From Rufibacter roseus (GTDB lineage Bacteria; Bacteroidota; Bacteroidia; Cytophagales; Hymenobacteraceae): 64,000 bases of DNA. Position 1 is the stretch's first letter. Each line of letters opens with the position of its first letter. The DNA lies in the NCBI RefSeq assembly GCF_001647285.1, contig NZ_LRML01000011.1, forward strand, positions 1 to 64,000, in the 5' to 3' direction. Below the pieces are notes generated by a model. That model saw only the letters and a program-made list of their open reading frames with translations. It did no database searches and had not been told where the DNA came from. Below, piece by piece: positions 1-10,400 of this stretch. The translations under genes were made by a program, and so were the position numbers.

Positions 1-1
1 T

Positions 2-136
2 CAAGAGGTAGCACCAACGGCGGCCCCGGGTGAAAAACCCCAGCGCCCAAAGGGCCGCCTGAACCGCATGGAAACCCCACTGACACAGACTAACTCAGAT
101 CCAATACTCCTATCAGATTTTCTTGAACTTGATTGA
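2..136 (+). CDS. 3' end of an unidentified CDS (truncated by window start)
   Basis: An open frame runs from the window edge for 44 codons to a TGA at 134-136 and is followed 22 bp later by a strong terminator hairpin, the layout expected for a gene end. The visible tail is Pro/Gly/Lys rich and then acidic, ending LSDFLELD. There is too little to name a family. It could also be chance coding in a short 5' edge fragment. Confidence 0.5.
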   Translation, partial: QEVAPTAAPGEKPQRPKGRLNRMETPLTQTNSDPILLSDFLELD

Positions 137-158
137 CTGTAATTCAAGAGGAGAAATA

Positions 159-196
159 ACAGAAAAGCTACTCATTTGAGTGGCTTTTCTGTTTTA
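159..196 (+). terminator. Rho-independent terminator
   Basis: Near-perfect inverted repeat ACAGAAAAGCTACT / AGTGGCTTTTCTGT around a short loop (CATTTG), followed by TTTT. It sits just after the truncated CDS ending at 136 and would work in both directions because the left arm is preceded by A-rich sequence. Confidence 0.8.
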
Positions 197-291
197 TACT
201 ACTTTCAGCTACACCCCTCTTCTTCATTTGTCGCAACTTAAACACCTCAAAGCTCTACTCTTTTAAAAGAGACTTAGCCTGATAATACAAA

Positions 292-317
292 TTGAAGCGT
301 TGGCAGCCGTATCTTTG
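292..317 (+). promoter_or_regulatory. Candidate Bacteroidota promoter for the threonine aldolase gene
   Basis: A perfect TAnnTTTG -7 element (TATCTTTG, 310-317) lies 30 bp before the start codon at 348. A TTG at 292-294 could serve as the -33 element, though the 15-bp gap is shorter than usual. This is a motif match only. Confidence 0.45.
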
Positions 318-347
318 ACGCAAATTCTTACCCTTAGAACTACTTAG

Positions 348-1388
348 ATGTTATATAGCTTCACCAATGATTACAGCGAAGGCTGCCACCCTAACATTCT
401 TCAAAGATTGACAGAAACCAATTTTACCCAACAAGCGGGGTATGGCAACGATCAATTTACTCTGGAGGCTGTAGCGGCCATCAAAACGCTTTGTCAGAAA
501 CCAGAGGTTGAGGTGCATTTGGTGGCGGGCGGCACGCTGGCGAATCTTATCATTTTAGGAGCCTTCCTAAAATCATATGAATCTGTGATTGCGGCCGAGA
601 CAGGACATATAAATAATCATGAGGCGGGTGCCATTGAAGCTACTGGGCATAAGATTGAAACGGTTCCCACCCCAGATGGGAAACTGACGCCTGCTACTAT
701 TCAACCATTGCTGAACAAGTTTCCAGAGTTTCATACGGTTAAACCTCGCATAGTATATATCTCTAATTCCACCGAGATCGGCACCATTTATACAAAACAA
801 GAACTCACCGATCTCTCCACTTTCTGCAAGCAAAACAACCTGCTTCTGTTCATGGATGGGGCAAGGTTGGCTATGGCCTTATCGGCACCAACTAATGATG
901 TAAGTTTAGCAGATGTGGCCTCTCTTACCGATATCTTCTATTTAGGAGCTACCAAGTGCGGAGGATTGATTGGCGAAGCCATTATTATTACCGACCCGAG
1001 CCTGCAAAAAGATTTCAAGTACTACATCAAACAACGCGGGGCGCTCATGGCCAAAGGAAGGCTCTTCGGAATGCAGTTCGCCGAGTTACTACGCCATAAC
1101 CTCATGTTTGAACTGGCTGCCCATGCGAACCAAATGGCGCAAAAAATAGCCACCCAACTGCAGGAACTAGGTTTTACTTTCTTGACCCCAGCCCAATCAA
1201 ACCAAATTTTCCCTATTCTGCCAGACACCCTTATTGCTGAATTAAGTAAAAACTACGGCTTTTTTGTATGGAAAAAAATGCCTGAAAACAAATCGGCGGT
1301 TAGACTGATCACCTCCTGGGCCACGCCCGAAGAAAAAGTAGACCAATTTTTACAGGAGGTGAAAGTACTTTCTGAGAAACAAAACTAA
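348..1388 (+). CDS. Low-specificity L-threonine aldolase (beta-eliminating lyase family)
   Basis: PLP-dependent aldolase predicted to cleave L-threonine/L-allo-threonine to glycine and acetaldehyde in the cytoplasm. The 346-residue length is normal for the family. Visible family marks are GGTLAN (about 61-66), the ring-stacking His in TGHINNHEAGA (His87), the PLP-pyridine Asp in MDGARLA (Asp170) and the Schiff-base lysine in GATKCGG (Lys203). The gene is monocistronic, with a terminator hairpin upstream and a palindromic repeat 12 bp after the stop. A related beta-eliminating lyase such as a tyrosine phenol-lyase-type enzyme is less likely given the length and motifs. Confidence 0.9.
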   Translation: MLYSFTNDYSEGCHPNILQRLTETNFTQQAGYGNDQFTLEAVAAIKTLCQKPEVEVHLVAGGTLANLIILGAFLKSYESVIAAETGHINNHEAGAIEATGHKIETVPTPDGKLTPATIQPLLNKFPEFHTVKPRIVYISNSTEIGTIYTKQELTDLSTFCKQNNLLLFMDGARLAMALSAPTNDVSLADVASLTDIFYLGATKCGGLIGEAIIITDPSLQKDFKYYIKQRGALMAKGRLFGMQFAELLRHNLMFELAAHANQMAQKIATQLQELGFTFLTPAQSNQIFPILPDTLIAELSKNYGFFVWKKMPENKSAVRLITSWATPEEKVDQFLQEVKVLSEKQN

Positions 1389-1400
1389 AACTGAACACCG

Positions 1401-1448
1401 CTTGCTGTTTTAGGTCTTATTTTCAGAAAACAGCCCTAAAACAGCAAG
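1401..1448. repeat. Intergenic palindrome copy 1 (outer arms CTTGCTG/CAGCAAG)
   Basis: A 48-bp near-perfect inverted repeat: left arm CTTGCTGTTTTAGG, right arm CCTAAAACAGCAAG, with an internal TTTTCAGAAAACAG hairpin centre. It starts 12 bp after the threonine aldolase stop and is a member of the family described in findings. It may also terminate transcription. Confidence 0.9.
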
Positions 1449-1578
1449 CATTCTTTATTTCTGCCTACTGTTGCCTTCTTGGGTGAAGAGGACAACCTAT
1501 GTTCTTATCTCAATTACTGTAGAATCATTCTAAATAACTTGGCATTTTAAAATCTATACCCTAATATTGAATCATTAT

Positions 1579-1593
1579 TTAGATTAAGTCTAA
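1579..1593. promoter_or_regulatory. DtxR/IdeR-like operator candidate (TTAGA-N5-TCTAA)
   Basis: The inverted repeat TTAGATTAAGTCTAA lies 28 bp before the ATG of the TonB receptor. Arm sequence and spacing resemble operators of DtxR/IdeR/MntR metal repressors. Together with the three downstream genes of iron-uptake type this suggests metal-dependent repression. The regulator is not encoded in the window. Confidence 0.45.
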
Positions 1594-1620
1594 TTACAAG
1601 TCAACGACTTGTTTAGCGAT

Positions 1621-4044
1621 ATGGAAGTACTTTCCCCGCGGCACTTTACACAATTCACTATTTCCTTTCAGATAAGGATTTTTTTCTTCATTTGCCTACT
1701 TCTAGCTCTTCCCTTTGCCGGGCAAGCGCAAAAAAAAGAAGCAATCTCTGGGAAGGTCATAGATACTGGAAGTAATGCCATAGAATTTGCCAACGTATAT
1801 TTAAAAGGAACCGAAGCCGCTACACAGACCAAGGCTGACGGTACTTTCACACTTTCTGCTCCTTCCGGTGATTATGAGCTTGTCATCTCGTTTGTAGGAT
1901 ACTCTACCAAAACTACCCCAATACAGATAGCAGCCGGGCGTACCACTAATTTGGGCACCATAGTTCTGTCAGAAAACCAGAAAATAAGCGAGGTGGTGGT
2001 TACCGGGAAAACCCAAGGAACCATTGTTAAAGAAGAAGGCTTCAATGTGACCGTTCTGGATGCTAAAAAGCTTTACAGCACCTCCGCCGACCTTAACCAA
2101 GCCTTAAACAGAACTACTGGCATTAGAGTGCGCGAAGACGGAGGCGTGGGATCCAACTTCAGCTTCTCCCTGAACGGATTCACCGGCAGGCAGGTCAAGT
2201 TTTTCCTGGACGGTATTCCCATGGATAATTTCGGATCATCTTTAACGCTCAACAACTTACCTGTCACTATGGCAGAACGGGTAGAAGTATATAAAGGCGT
2301 TCTTCCTATTCATTTGGGGGCTGATGCCTTAGGCGGGGCGGTTAATATTGTCACGCGGGCCAACCCCAACTTTCTTGATTTTTCCTATGGCCTTGGATCC
2401 TTTAATACCCACAAGGCCTCTGTGAACGGAGCATTTACCAATCCTGATAATGGACTCACTTTCCGGGCGAATGCGTTCTACAACTATTCAGACAATAACT
2501 ATAAAGTGGAGGTGCAGCCAATCAACTTCAGCACGGGTCAACGGGAAGAGGCGCGGGAAGTTGAGCGTTTTCATGATAAGTACAAATCGGGTACTCTCCA
2601 ATTAGAAGGGGGTGTTTCCGGAAAGAAATACGCAGACTTGCTCTTGGTGGGAGTGATTGCATCAGGAAATGAAAAGGATATTCAGACAGGTGTAACCATG
2701 GAGCAGGTTTTTGGCGCCCGCACTTCCCGTTCCTCGTCTGTAATCCCTACGGTAAAATACCGGAAAACGAACCTTCTTGTAGAGGGACTTGACCTGAGTT
2801 TGTACAGCGCCTATAACATGACGCAGTTCAGGCTCATTGACACTACGCGTGCACAGTACAACTGGCTTCAAGAGACTAAGCCCACCAGTACAGCTGAACA
2901 AAACCGTACACAACTAAAGAACAAAGACAACGAAGGCTTGACCACGGCTAACCTTAGCTACGCGATTAACCCTGTTCACTCTCTTTCTTTCAACTATGTA
3001 TTTTCTGATTTTGAGCGAAAATCAAGTGACGTGGAAGATCCTGAGAACGTGACATACCAGTTCCCCCAGTCCTTGAAAAAGCAGGTAATGGGCTTTGCTT
3101 GGCAAATGAACAAGCATCGGTTTAATGCTACGGCGTTCTCAAAGCTTTACCTATTAGATGCAAGTTCCTTTGAACGGGTTTTAGACGGAACGGGCACCGG
3201 TTATTACGCACCTACCCAGACCAATACCAATAACGTAGGCTATGGTTTGGCTGCAGCCGGCTTTATTTTGCCTCAATTTCAACTGAAGGCCTCTTACGAA
3301 CATACCTATCGCCTTCCTGAAGCCATAGAACTACTGGGCGATGGATTGTACTACCGGGGAAACCCTGACCTTGTACCTGAGAACAGTGACAATATAAACG
3401 TAGGAGTTAACTACTCCTTCAAGATCCGCACAGATCACCAAATTGCAGTAGAGGCAAATTATATCTATCGGAAATCAGGTAATTATATCCGCCCAGACCA
3501 GAGACAAACCCAGCCAATTGACCGGCAATACATTAATGTTGGAAATGTGAACACCAACGGTGCAGAAACTGACTTCAGATACTCCTGGAAGAACAAGTTC
3601 CAGCTTGGTTTAAACCTTACCTATCAAAACATCATTGACAAGCAGGAATCCTTTACCAGTACAAATGAAACCGGCACTACCGTTTATAGAAACTGGGGCT
3701 ATGATCACCGCCTCCCCAATACACCTTACCTTTTCGGGAACGCGGAAGTAGGGTATTCCTTCACTGACCTGGGCACAAAAGACAATGTACTCACCTTCAA
3801 TTACAGCCTCAATTATGTGGAAGAGTATTACTTCACGCCACATCATTTGGGGTCTAATAACCAAGATGTGATTCCGCGCCAGCTAGCCCACAATGCTATG
3901 ATTAATTACACGCAGCAGAATGGCAAATACGGTTTATCTCTGGAGTGCCGGAACCTGACCGACAATAAGCTCTTTGATAATTTTAAGCTTCAGAAGCCTG
4001 GTCGCTCTTTCTTCTTAAGAGTCAGATACTTTATCAATAAATAA
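1621..4044 (+). CDS. TonB-dependent outer membrane receptor, probably iron/siderophore
   Basis: Outer membrane active-transport receptor. From the ATG at 1621 the protein is 807 residues. A TTG 12 bp earlier is in frame but less likely. A signal peptide (hydrophobic FFFICLLLALPFAGQAQ) is followed by a carboxypeptidase-regulatory-like domain (about 40-130, GKVIDTGSNAIEFANVYLKG), a plug domain with EVVVTG and DGIPMDNFG, and a beta-barrel ending in aromatic FLRVRYFINK. It lacks a SusD partner. The neighbours (DUF4374 lipoprotein 25 bp downstream, then a PepSY protein) and the metal-type operator upstream point to an iron chelate or another metal complex. The actual ligand cannot be read from the sequence. 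Confidence 0.88.
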   Translation: MEVLSPRHFTQFTISFQIRIFFFICLLLALPFAGQAQKKEAISGKVIDTGSNAIEFANVYLKGTEAATQTKADGTFTLSAPSGDYELVISFVGYSTKTTPIQIAAGRTTNLGTIVLSENQKISEVVVTGKTQGTIVKEEGFNVTVLDAKKLYSTSADLNQALNRTTGIRVREDGGVGSNFSFSLNGFTGRQVKFFLDGIPMDNFGSSLTLNNLPVTMAERVEVYKGVLPIHLGADALGGAVNIVTRANPNFLDFSYGLGSFNTHKASVNGAFTNPDNGLTFRANAFYNYSDNNYKVEVQPINFSTGQREEAREVERFHDKYKSGTLQLEGGVSGKKYADLLLVGVIASGNEKDIQTGVTMEQVFGARTSRSSSVIPTVKYRKTNLLVEGLDLSLYSAYNMTQFRLIDTTRAQYNWLQETKPTSTAEQNRTQLKNKDNEGLTTANLSYAINPVHSLSFNYVFSDFERKSSDVEDPENVTYQFPQSLKKQVMGFAWQMNKHRFNATAFSKLYLLDASSFERVLDGTGTGYYAPTQTNTNNVGYGLAAAGFILPQFQLKASYEHTYRLPEAIELLGDGLYYRGNPDLVPENSDNINVGVNYSFKIRTDHQIAVEANYIYRKSGNYIRPDQRQTQPIDRQYINVGNVNTNGAETDFRYSWKNKFQLGLNLTYQNIIDKQESFTSTNETGTTVYRNWGYDHRLPNTPYLFGNAEVGYSFTDLGTKDNVLTFNYSLNYVEEYYFTPHHLGSNNQDVIPRQLAHNAMINYTQQNGKYGLSLECRNLTDNKLFDNFKLQKPGRSFFLRVRYFINK

Positions 4045-4069
4045 GAATCTCCAACCAATAATTAACTTA

Positions 4070-5308
4070 ATGAAGTCTATGTTAAAACAATTAGCCAAGA
4101 TCAGCTTATTTGCGGGAGTAGTGTTTACTGCTTTCTCTTGTGATGATAAAGATGACCCCACCCCCGCTGCTGAAACGGATAAAGTATATGCCTTAGGTGT
4201 AGGCGTGACCACATCTACAGCTACCACTAACTATGTGGTACAAACTGGCGACCTCATGAACGGCACCATCTCCCTGACCGGAAACGGCCTGTTGCAGGAA
4301 GGATACCGTGATTACGCTTTCGGCGGCGGCAATTTCTATAGCATAGGCGGGTTGGGCGTAACAGACGTGAACACTATCAGCCTGAATGCCTCTAATCAGT
4401 TGACCACCAAAACGGGGCTTACGTTTGAAATGGCCAACAATGAATTTATTGATGTGGACGGCACGGGCAAAACCATGGTAGGAGTATCTATGCCCGCTAA
4501 CCCCACCGCTGGACTAAACGCCAAGTTCTACACAGTAGATGTTGCTTCCAATACTATTACCAACAGAGCGGAAGTACCTATGAACGACATTCACCCCAGT
4601 AATCAAGACTGGCTGTTCCATACCGGAATGCAGGTAAGAGGCAACCAATTGTTCCAGACATTTTACCCAGTAAACCATACTACTTACGCTACAGCTAATA
4701 CAGACACCTGTTACGTTGCCATTTACAGCTACCCGGGTTTTGCATTGCAGAAAGTGATTAAAGATACCCGCACAGGACCAGCGGGAGCGTTTAACACCCG
4801 TTCAGGTATTTTTGAAACCGAGAACGGCGACCTCTATACAGTTTCCAACAGCAGCTACTCAAACGGTTACAGCCAATCAACTAAACCAGCTGGTATCTTA
4901 AGAATTGCCGCCGGAAGCACTGAGTTTGATCAAAACTATTTCTTCAACACAGACACCGCGCCTAACGGAGGTAAGATTGCTCACGCAATTTACATAGGCA
5001 ATAACAAGCTGTTTGCCGCAATAACTGTGGTGCCACCCACTCTTGACGACCGGTGGTCTGACAAGAACCTTCGACTTGCCATTGTGGATCTTTCTGCCAA
5101 AACTATTACTCGGGTAGCCAATGCGCCTGTTTTCACAGGTAATGGGGGCAGAAGCTTTGCAGCCCTAGTAGACGGGGACAAAGTATATACTGCCATAGCT
5201 GCTGATGGGGTAGTAAACATTTACCAAACAGACATAGCCACTGCTACAGCCACTAAAGGGGCTGAGGTACAAGGTTCCTTCTTAGGAGGTATTGCAAGAC
5301 TAAAATAA
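4070..5308 (+). CDS. DUF4374-type lipoprotein of iron-uptake cluster
   Basis: The 412-residue protein has a lipoprotein signal (FTAFSC, lipobox Cys about residue 24) followed by an acidic Asp/Lys linker. The rest resembles a beta-propeller-like extracytoplasmic fold, with repeated short beta-rich units such as RSGIFETENGDLYTVSN and GGRSFAALVDGDKVYTAI. I assign it to DUF4374 from overall look and from the usual TonB receptor-DUF4374-PepSY gene order in Bacteroidota. That assignment is from memory, not a search. It probably sits on the periplasmic or outer face and helps the receptor at 1621. It starts 25 bp after that gene, so co-transcription is likely. Confidence 0.7.
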   Translation: MKSMLKQLAKISLFAGVVFTAFSCDDKDDPTPAAETDKVYALGVGVTTSTATTNYVVQTGDLMNGTISLTGNGLLQEGYRDYAFGGGNFYSIGGLGVTDVNTISLNASNQLTTKTGLTFEMANNEFIDVDGTGKTMVGVSMPANPTAGLNAKFYTVDVASNTITNRAEVPMNDIHPSNQDWLFHTGMQVRGNQLFQTFYPVNHTTYATANTDTCYVAIYSYPGFALQKVIKDTRTGPAGAFNTRSGIFETENGDLYTVSNSSYSNGYSQSTKPAGILRIAAGSTEFDQNYFFNTDTAPNGGKIAHAIYIGNNKLFAAITVVPPTLDDRWSDKNLRLAIVDLSAKTITRVANAPVFTGNGGRSFAALVDGDKVYTAIAADGVVNIYQTDIATATATKGAEVQGSFLGGIARLK

Positions 5309-5316
5309 AACTAATA

Positions 5317-5357
5317 CCACAGCTTCAGCATTGCCTGCTGAGGCTGGTGTTTTTTTA
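5317..5357 (+). terminator. Terminator/attenuator hairpin between DUF4374 and PepSY genes
   Basis: An imperfect stem (CACAGCTTCAGCA with TGCTGAGGCTGGTG) is followed by seven T residues. It lies inside the presumed operon, so it may reduce rather than end transcription into the PepSY gene. Confidence 0.65.
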
Positions 5358-5377
5358 CTTTTTAATTCTGGTACAAC

Positions 5378-6604
5378 ATGAAAGGCAAGAAAAGGAACAA
5401 CCCAAGCATACTTAGACGCATCAATGATTGGCTTCACCTTTGGCTGGGTCTGGCGTCAGGGATTGTGGTGTTTATTGTCAGCATTACAGGTTGCTTTTAT
5501 GCCTTTCAGCAGGAAATCAAAGATGCCATAGAGCCTTGGCGTTTTGTGGAGGTGCAAGAGAAAAGCTTTGTGCCGCCCAGCCAGCTATTAGACACTGCTA
5601 TGGCGTACATGCCCGGTGCAAAGCCAACTGGCCTCACTTACAGTAACCGAGAGAGCGCCGCCGCGGTGGGCTTCAGCAGCTTTGAGAACGGAAAGCGCAG
5701 CTTTACAGCTATCTTCCTGAACCCATACACCGGAGAGTTCCTGCAGAAACAGCAATCCATAGGCACTGGGAAATTCGACTTTTTCAGGTTCATTATTGAT
5801 GGGCACCGCGCCCTCTGGCTGCCTTATAACATTGGCCGTCCAATTGTGGGGGTTTGCACGCTCATCTTTCTGGTGCTGCTCATTACTGGCTTGATCATGT
5901 GGTGGCCCAAGAAATGGAACAAGTCTAACCGCGACAAGAGTTTTAAAATTAAGTGGAAAGGCAGCTTTAAAAGGGTCAATTATGACCTTCACAACGTGCT
6001 CGGTTTCTACAGCCTACTTCTTGCTTTAGCACTGGGCGTTACTGGCTTAGTCTGGAGCTTTAAGTGGTTTGAAGAGGGCCTTTACTATGTAACTTCTGGC
6101 GGAAAAGAAATGCCAGAGCACCACCACCCGCATTCTGATACTACCAAAGCAGGTTTACTAGCCAATAACACCGTTTCTGCCCTTGACCAGGCTTGGTATA
6201 AAACTGTGGCAGTAGAGCCTAACGCGCAAGGCTGGTATATGACTCCTATTTTGGAAGACAAGGAAGACGCCATTGAAATCATAGCTTATCAAGACCACGG
6301 CTCCTGGTACAACCGCAACGAATATTTCTACGACCAATACACGTTAGAGCTTTTTAGGGTGCAAGGCGACCGGTATGCCGAAGCAAGTTTTGCCGACCAG
6401 TTGTCTTTGCTCAATTATGATATCCACGTTGGCGCCGTTTGGGGCTTGCCGGGCAAGGTTTTGGCCTTCTTTATCAGCTTAATTTGCGCTAGCCTACCTA
6501 TTACCGGGTTTTTGGTGTGGTGGAATAAAAAGAAGAAAACTAAAAAGAAACTAAACTCATCTAAAACGCCTACGCCTAAAAACGCGGCAACCATTACGGC
6601 CTAG
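5378..6604 (+). CDS. PepSY-associated transmembrane protein (iron uptake/reductase-like)
   Basis: Inner-membrane protein of 408 residues with four clear membrane segments (about 17-45, 152-178, 205-235 and 362-388) and conserved family features: N-terminal INDWLHLWLGLASG, FIIDGHRALW and an LHNVLGFYS segment with a His preceding the third helix. The C-terminus is Lys-rich and cytoplasmic. PepSY_TM proteins of this kind usually accompany siderophore receptors and are proposed to act in iron release or reduction. A His-rich stretch (EHHHPHSDTT, about 247-256) after the third helix could bind metal. It lies 69 bp downstream of the DUF4374 gene beyond a hairpin. Confidence 0.8.
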   Translation: MKGKKRNNPSILRRINDWLHLWLGLASGIVVFIVSITGCFYAFQQEIKDAIEPWRFVEVQEKSFVPPSQLLDTAMAYMPGAKPTGLTYSNRESAAAVGFSSFENGKRSFTAIFLNPYTGEFLQKQQSIGTGKFDFFRFIIDGHRALWLPYNIGRPIVGVCTLIFLVLLITGLIMWWPKKWNKSNRDKSFKIKWKGSFKRVNYDLHNVLGFYSLLLALALGVTGLVWSFKWFEEGLYYVTSGGKEMPEHHHPHSDTTKAGLLANNTVSALDQAWYKTVAVEPNAQGWYMTPILEDKEDAIEIIAYQDHGSWYNRNEYFYDQYTLELFRVQGDRYAEASFADQLSLLNYDIHVGAVWGLPGKVLAFFISLICASLPITGFLVWWNKKKKTKKKLNSSKTPTPKNAATITA

Positions 6605-6662
6605 CGTTCTTCCTACTATTTCTGTTGCCTTCCCTACTGTATTTAATTGCTGACACTTTGGT

Positions 6663-6698
6663 GTTTTAGCCCTGTTTTTCAAAAATCAGGGCTAAAAT
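6663..6698. repeat. Intergenic palindrome copy 2
   Basis: A 36-bp inverted repeat with arms GTTTTAGCCCTG / CAGGGCTAAAAT and centre TTTTTCAAAAA. It lies 59 bp after the PepSY gene. The core has changed from AGGCCTG to AGCCCTG with a matching change on the other side, so pairing is kept. Confidence 0.85.
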
Positions 6699-7406
6699 AA
6701 AAAATAAGCAAACGGTCAATCCTACAGAGGCCTTCCACAGATCTGAGCAAGTTGTGAGGAAGGCTCTTCTGCTTCTCTTAAACATGAAGTAGTTTAAAGT
6801 TACTGTTAAACTTCTGTCTCTAACATTCATTCCCTTCCGTTTTGTGCAGACATAAATGAACACCTCCAGTCAATGTACGATGACAACCATTGAAGCGAAG
6901 TGGCACAGTTTTTCTCATTTGATATAGGGAATAATAAGCCAAGCCTGTTTATTCTTTCAAACTCAGCAACGGCTTCTATTTTGTCCTGTTAACCATTTCT
7001 TTTTCTACTAAGCCGCCTTTGATACATTAGTACAGTTTTTTTAACTATTTACCAGGATACCATTGGCGCCATTTAATTTTCTTTTGCATCTAATTAAAAA
7101 TAAAGCACTTAACAAGATCAAAAGTCATTCCCCAACTTCTGCTCTTGTGTTCAATATTACCATACAAACAATTAAGAACAATACTATATTAGATTAATAC
7201 CATAATCATATTTAACATATTTCATAATTCAACCATCACAAACACTTGCACTTATCCAATATAATATAAAACGTTTTATAAAATTCACAGAAGTAGCTTT
7301 TGCAGTTAACATTTAAATAACACGCCCTTATAACTCATTTTAATTATTTTTTTCTTTTAATTAAAATTTTTCATCAAATTTGATCAAGATTCATACTTAA
7401 ACTAAA

Positions 7407-7436
7407 TTGCACTAAGCAATATTTTTAGTATGTTTC
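7407..7436 (+). promoter_or_regulatory. Candidate promoter for the ice-binding/PKD protein
   Basis: TTGC (7407-7410), an 18-bp spacer and TATGTTTC (7429-7436) fit the Bacteroidota -33/-7 pattern with one mismatch in TAnnTTTG. The start codon is at 7473. Confidence 0.35.
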
Positions 7437-7472
7437 TGAAGGCAACCCCTAGAACCCCCTAATGCCTGCTGC

Positions 7473-10400
7473 ATGAAAAAAATTCTACTTCTCTGGATAG
7501 TTTTAATTCTTTCCCCTTTCGCTGGTACCGCTCAGTTTACCCCGGCCACACTAGGCAAAGCTTCTTCTTTTACGGTACTGTCGGGCACAGGAGTGCATAA
7601 TGCTGGCGACACAAAGATCAATGGCAACGTTGGCGTATCTCCCGGAAACGGCTTTACAGGCTTTCCTCCTGGCATTGTCAACGGAGCTACAGTTATTAAC
7701 CAGCCTGCTGCTGCCGAGGCACAGCATGACTTGGCAGCAACCTATACCCAGGCAGCCAGTGAAACTCCTACACAAATTCTGACTGGCCAAAATTTAGGCG
7801 GACTTACTCTTCAGCCAGGGGTATACAGATTTGAAGGAAATGCCGACCTTAACGGCACATTGACGCTTGACAACAACGGAGACCCAAATGCCCTATTTAT
7901 CTTTCAGGTAAATGGCGACTTGCAAGTAGGGAGCAATGCGCGGGTAGCTCTTCTGGAACAGGCTCAACCCAGAATCAGAAATATCTTTTGGCAAGTATCA
8001 GACTCTGCAAGACTTGGCAGCGGCAGTACCTTCAGAGGAACTATTATGGCTCAGCAGGCTATCACCGCCAATACCGGGGCAACTGTTTATGGACGTCTGC
8101 TTTCTATAAATGAGGCAGTTAACTTAACTAACAATATCATCACTATTCCTACAGATTTATCGGTTACTATTACAAAAAGCGCCGGCAACACTGATGGCAA
8201 CTACTTTATTGGCGAAACAGTTACCTATACCATTACCGCACAAAATGCCGGCCCCATAGGCGAAACCAATGTGCGGGTCACTGTGCTAAACTCAGGCTTA
8301 TCTTTTATCAGCGCCAGTGCCCCTGCCGGCTCTACGTTTGACTCCTCAACCTCACAATGGAGCATCAACAATTTTGCCGCCGGAGCCACGGCCACCCTTG
8401 AAATAAAAGCGCAGATCAATAGCAATGCCACGGCCATATTGGTCAACAATGTCACCATATTAGGCGATGGTCTGGATGAAATAAGAGGAAACAATGAAAA
8501 TTCTGTTTCTATCTGCGTGGCTCCTTCTGACCCGGGGACTATTTCAGGTCCAGCTTCTGTTTGTGTAGGCAAGGAAGTTACCTACAGCGTTATTCCAACC
8601 AACGTTGCCTCGCAGTATAACTGGACAGTACCTTCTGGTTGGCAGATTGTAAGCAACCCCAGTGCCCCTAGCATTACAGTAGTTGCGGGTTTACAGGAAG
8701 GTGAAATAACAGTTACTGCCCAAAATGTATGCAGTGTCAGTGACCCAAGCACAAAGCAAATTGCTACGTCTTCAGCTCCCCCTCCGGCACCAGGCCCTAT
8801 CACTTCTAACGTAGCATTCAACAACCCCTGCGCCGGAAGCGAAGACATTACCTTCAGTATTGAACCTGTAAGTTCCGCAAACTCTTATGTTTGGACAGTA
8901 CCCGATGGCTGGCAAATATTGTCAGGGGCAAATACTACTTCCATTACCGTGCGGGTAGGCAGTACTGCTGGCAATGTAGAAGTAAAAGCCTTAAATGCTT
9001 GCGGCCCCAGCGCCCCAAGCACCTTACAGGTAGTGCCCTCTACTACCCCGCCTACTGAACCAGACGGCATTTCAGGCAACACTACCCCCTGCGTTGGGGA
9101 AACCGTAACGTACATAGTCACCGGAGAAACTGGCGCAACTTATTTTAACTGGAAATTCCCAGAAAGTTGGAAGATCACCAAAGGAGACAGCACCAACACA
9201 GTTCAGGTATTGGTAGGCAGCACAGCTGGAAACGTTGTGGTAACAGCCATCAACGGCTGCGGCACCAGCAGCGCTTCTTTAACTCTTGCGCCTATGACTA
9301 CTCTCACCCCTAGTGATATTAATGGCACCCTGGCTCCTTGCGCATCTAATGAAGGCATGGTGTACACCTACAGTGTGGCAGAAACGCAAGGAATATCAAG
9401 TTACTTCTGGCGTGTATCTGGCAACCTGACCATCATGGAAGGCCAAGGCACAGCCTCTATCAAGGTTAAAGTGACTACCAGCGTTACATCGGGCAATATT
9501 GTTGTAAGCGCCTTAAACAACTGCGGCCAGAGCGCTGAAAAAAGCATAACGGTAGTACCTATCACTAAGCCAAACCGTCCTTTGGCCATAACCGCTTCCA
9601 CTCCGAAGCCTTGTGCCGGCGAAGAAAACCTGGTTTACTCTATTGACCCCGTTGCCGGCGCTACAAGTTACGTGTGGACCCTGCCGGCTGATTGGATTAT
9701 CATGGGCCCAGCAGATGGCACCACTATTACAGTAAAAGCAGGCAGCACAGCAGGCAACATAACAGTAGCCGCCGTGAATAGCTGCGGAGCCGGTCCAGAA
9801 AGAACATTAGCGGTAACTCCCTCTTTAGATGTACCTACTGCTCCGTTGTCTATTACGGGCACAGCCAATCCTTGCGCAGGCGACCTGAGTGTGAGCTACT
9901 CTGTGGCAGAAGTGGTTTCTGCCACAGGCTATGTTTGGGAAGTACCAGCCGGTTGGACCATTACCAGCGGAGCTGGAACGTCTAACATTCAAGTAACCAT
10001 TGGCAGCGCCAGTGGCCAGATACGGGTAACCGCTAAAAACAACTGCGGCAACAGCACTGCTGCCGTGTTAGAGGTAGCCCCTTCTACAGCACCTGCCCCG
10101 GCACCCGGATCTATAACGGGGAGCACTCCTTCTCCTTGCGTAAATGAGGAAAATCTAACTTATTCAATTGACGCCGTTAAAGGAGCTCAAAGCTATGAGT
10201 GGACGGTAACCGGCGACTGGATTATTACGGGTGGCAACGGCACCACCTCTATTGAGGTAAAGGCTGGTACAGGATCAGGCACCATCACCGTCAGAGCCAA
10301 GAATGGCTGTGGCTTGAGCGATGCCAGCAGCCTGACAGTACAACCCGCTACTGGTGCACCTCTTGCTCCGGTGGCAATCAATGGCAGAGCGGCAGTTTGT

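Larger units (their letters stand above)
6605..7472. other. 868-bp AT-rich intergenic region
   Basis: I see no convincing gene here. It holds one palindromic repeat near its left end (6663-6698), and its last 450 bp are strikingly A/T rich with runs of T and A. A candidate promoter for the large surface protein lies at 7407-7436. The length suggests room for a long leader or regulatory sites that I cannot identify. Confidence 0.6.
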
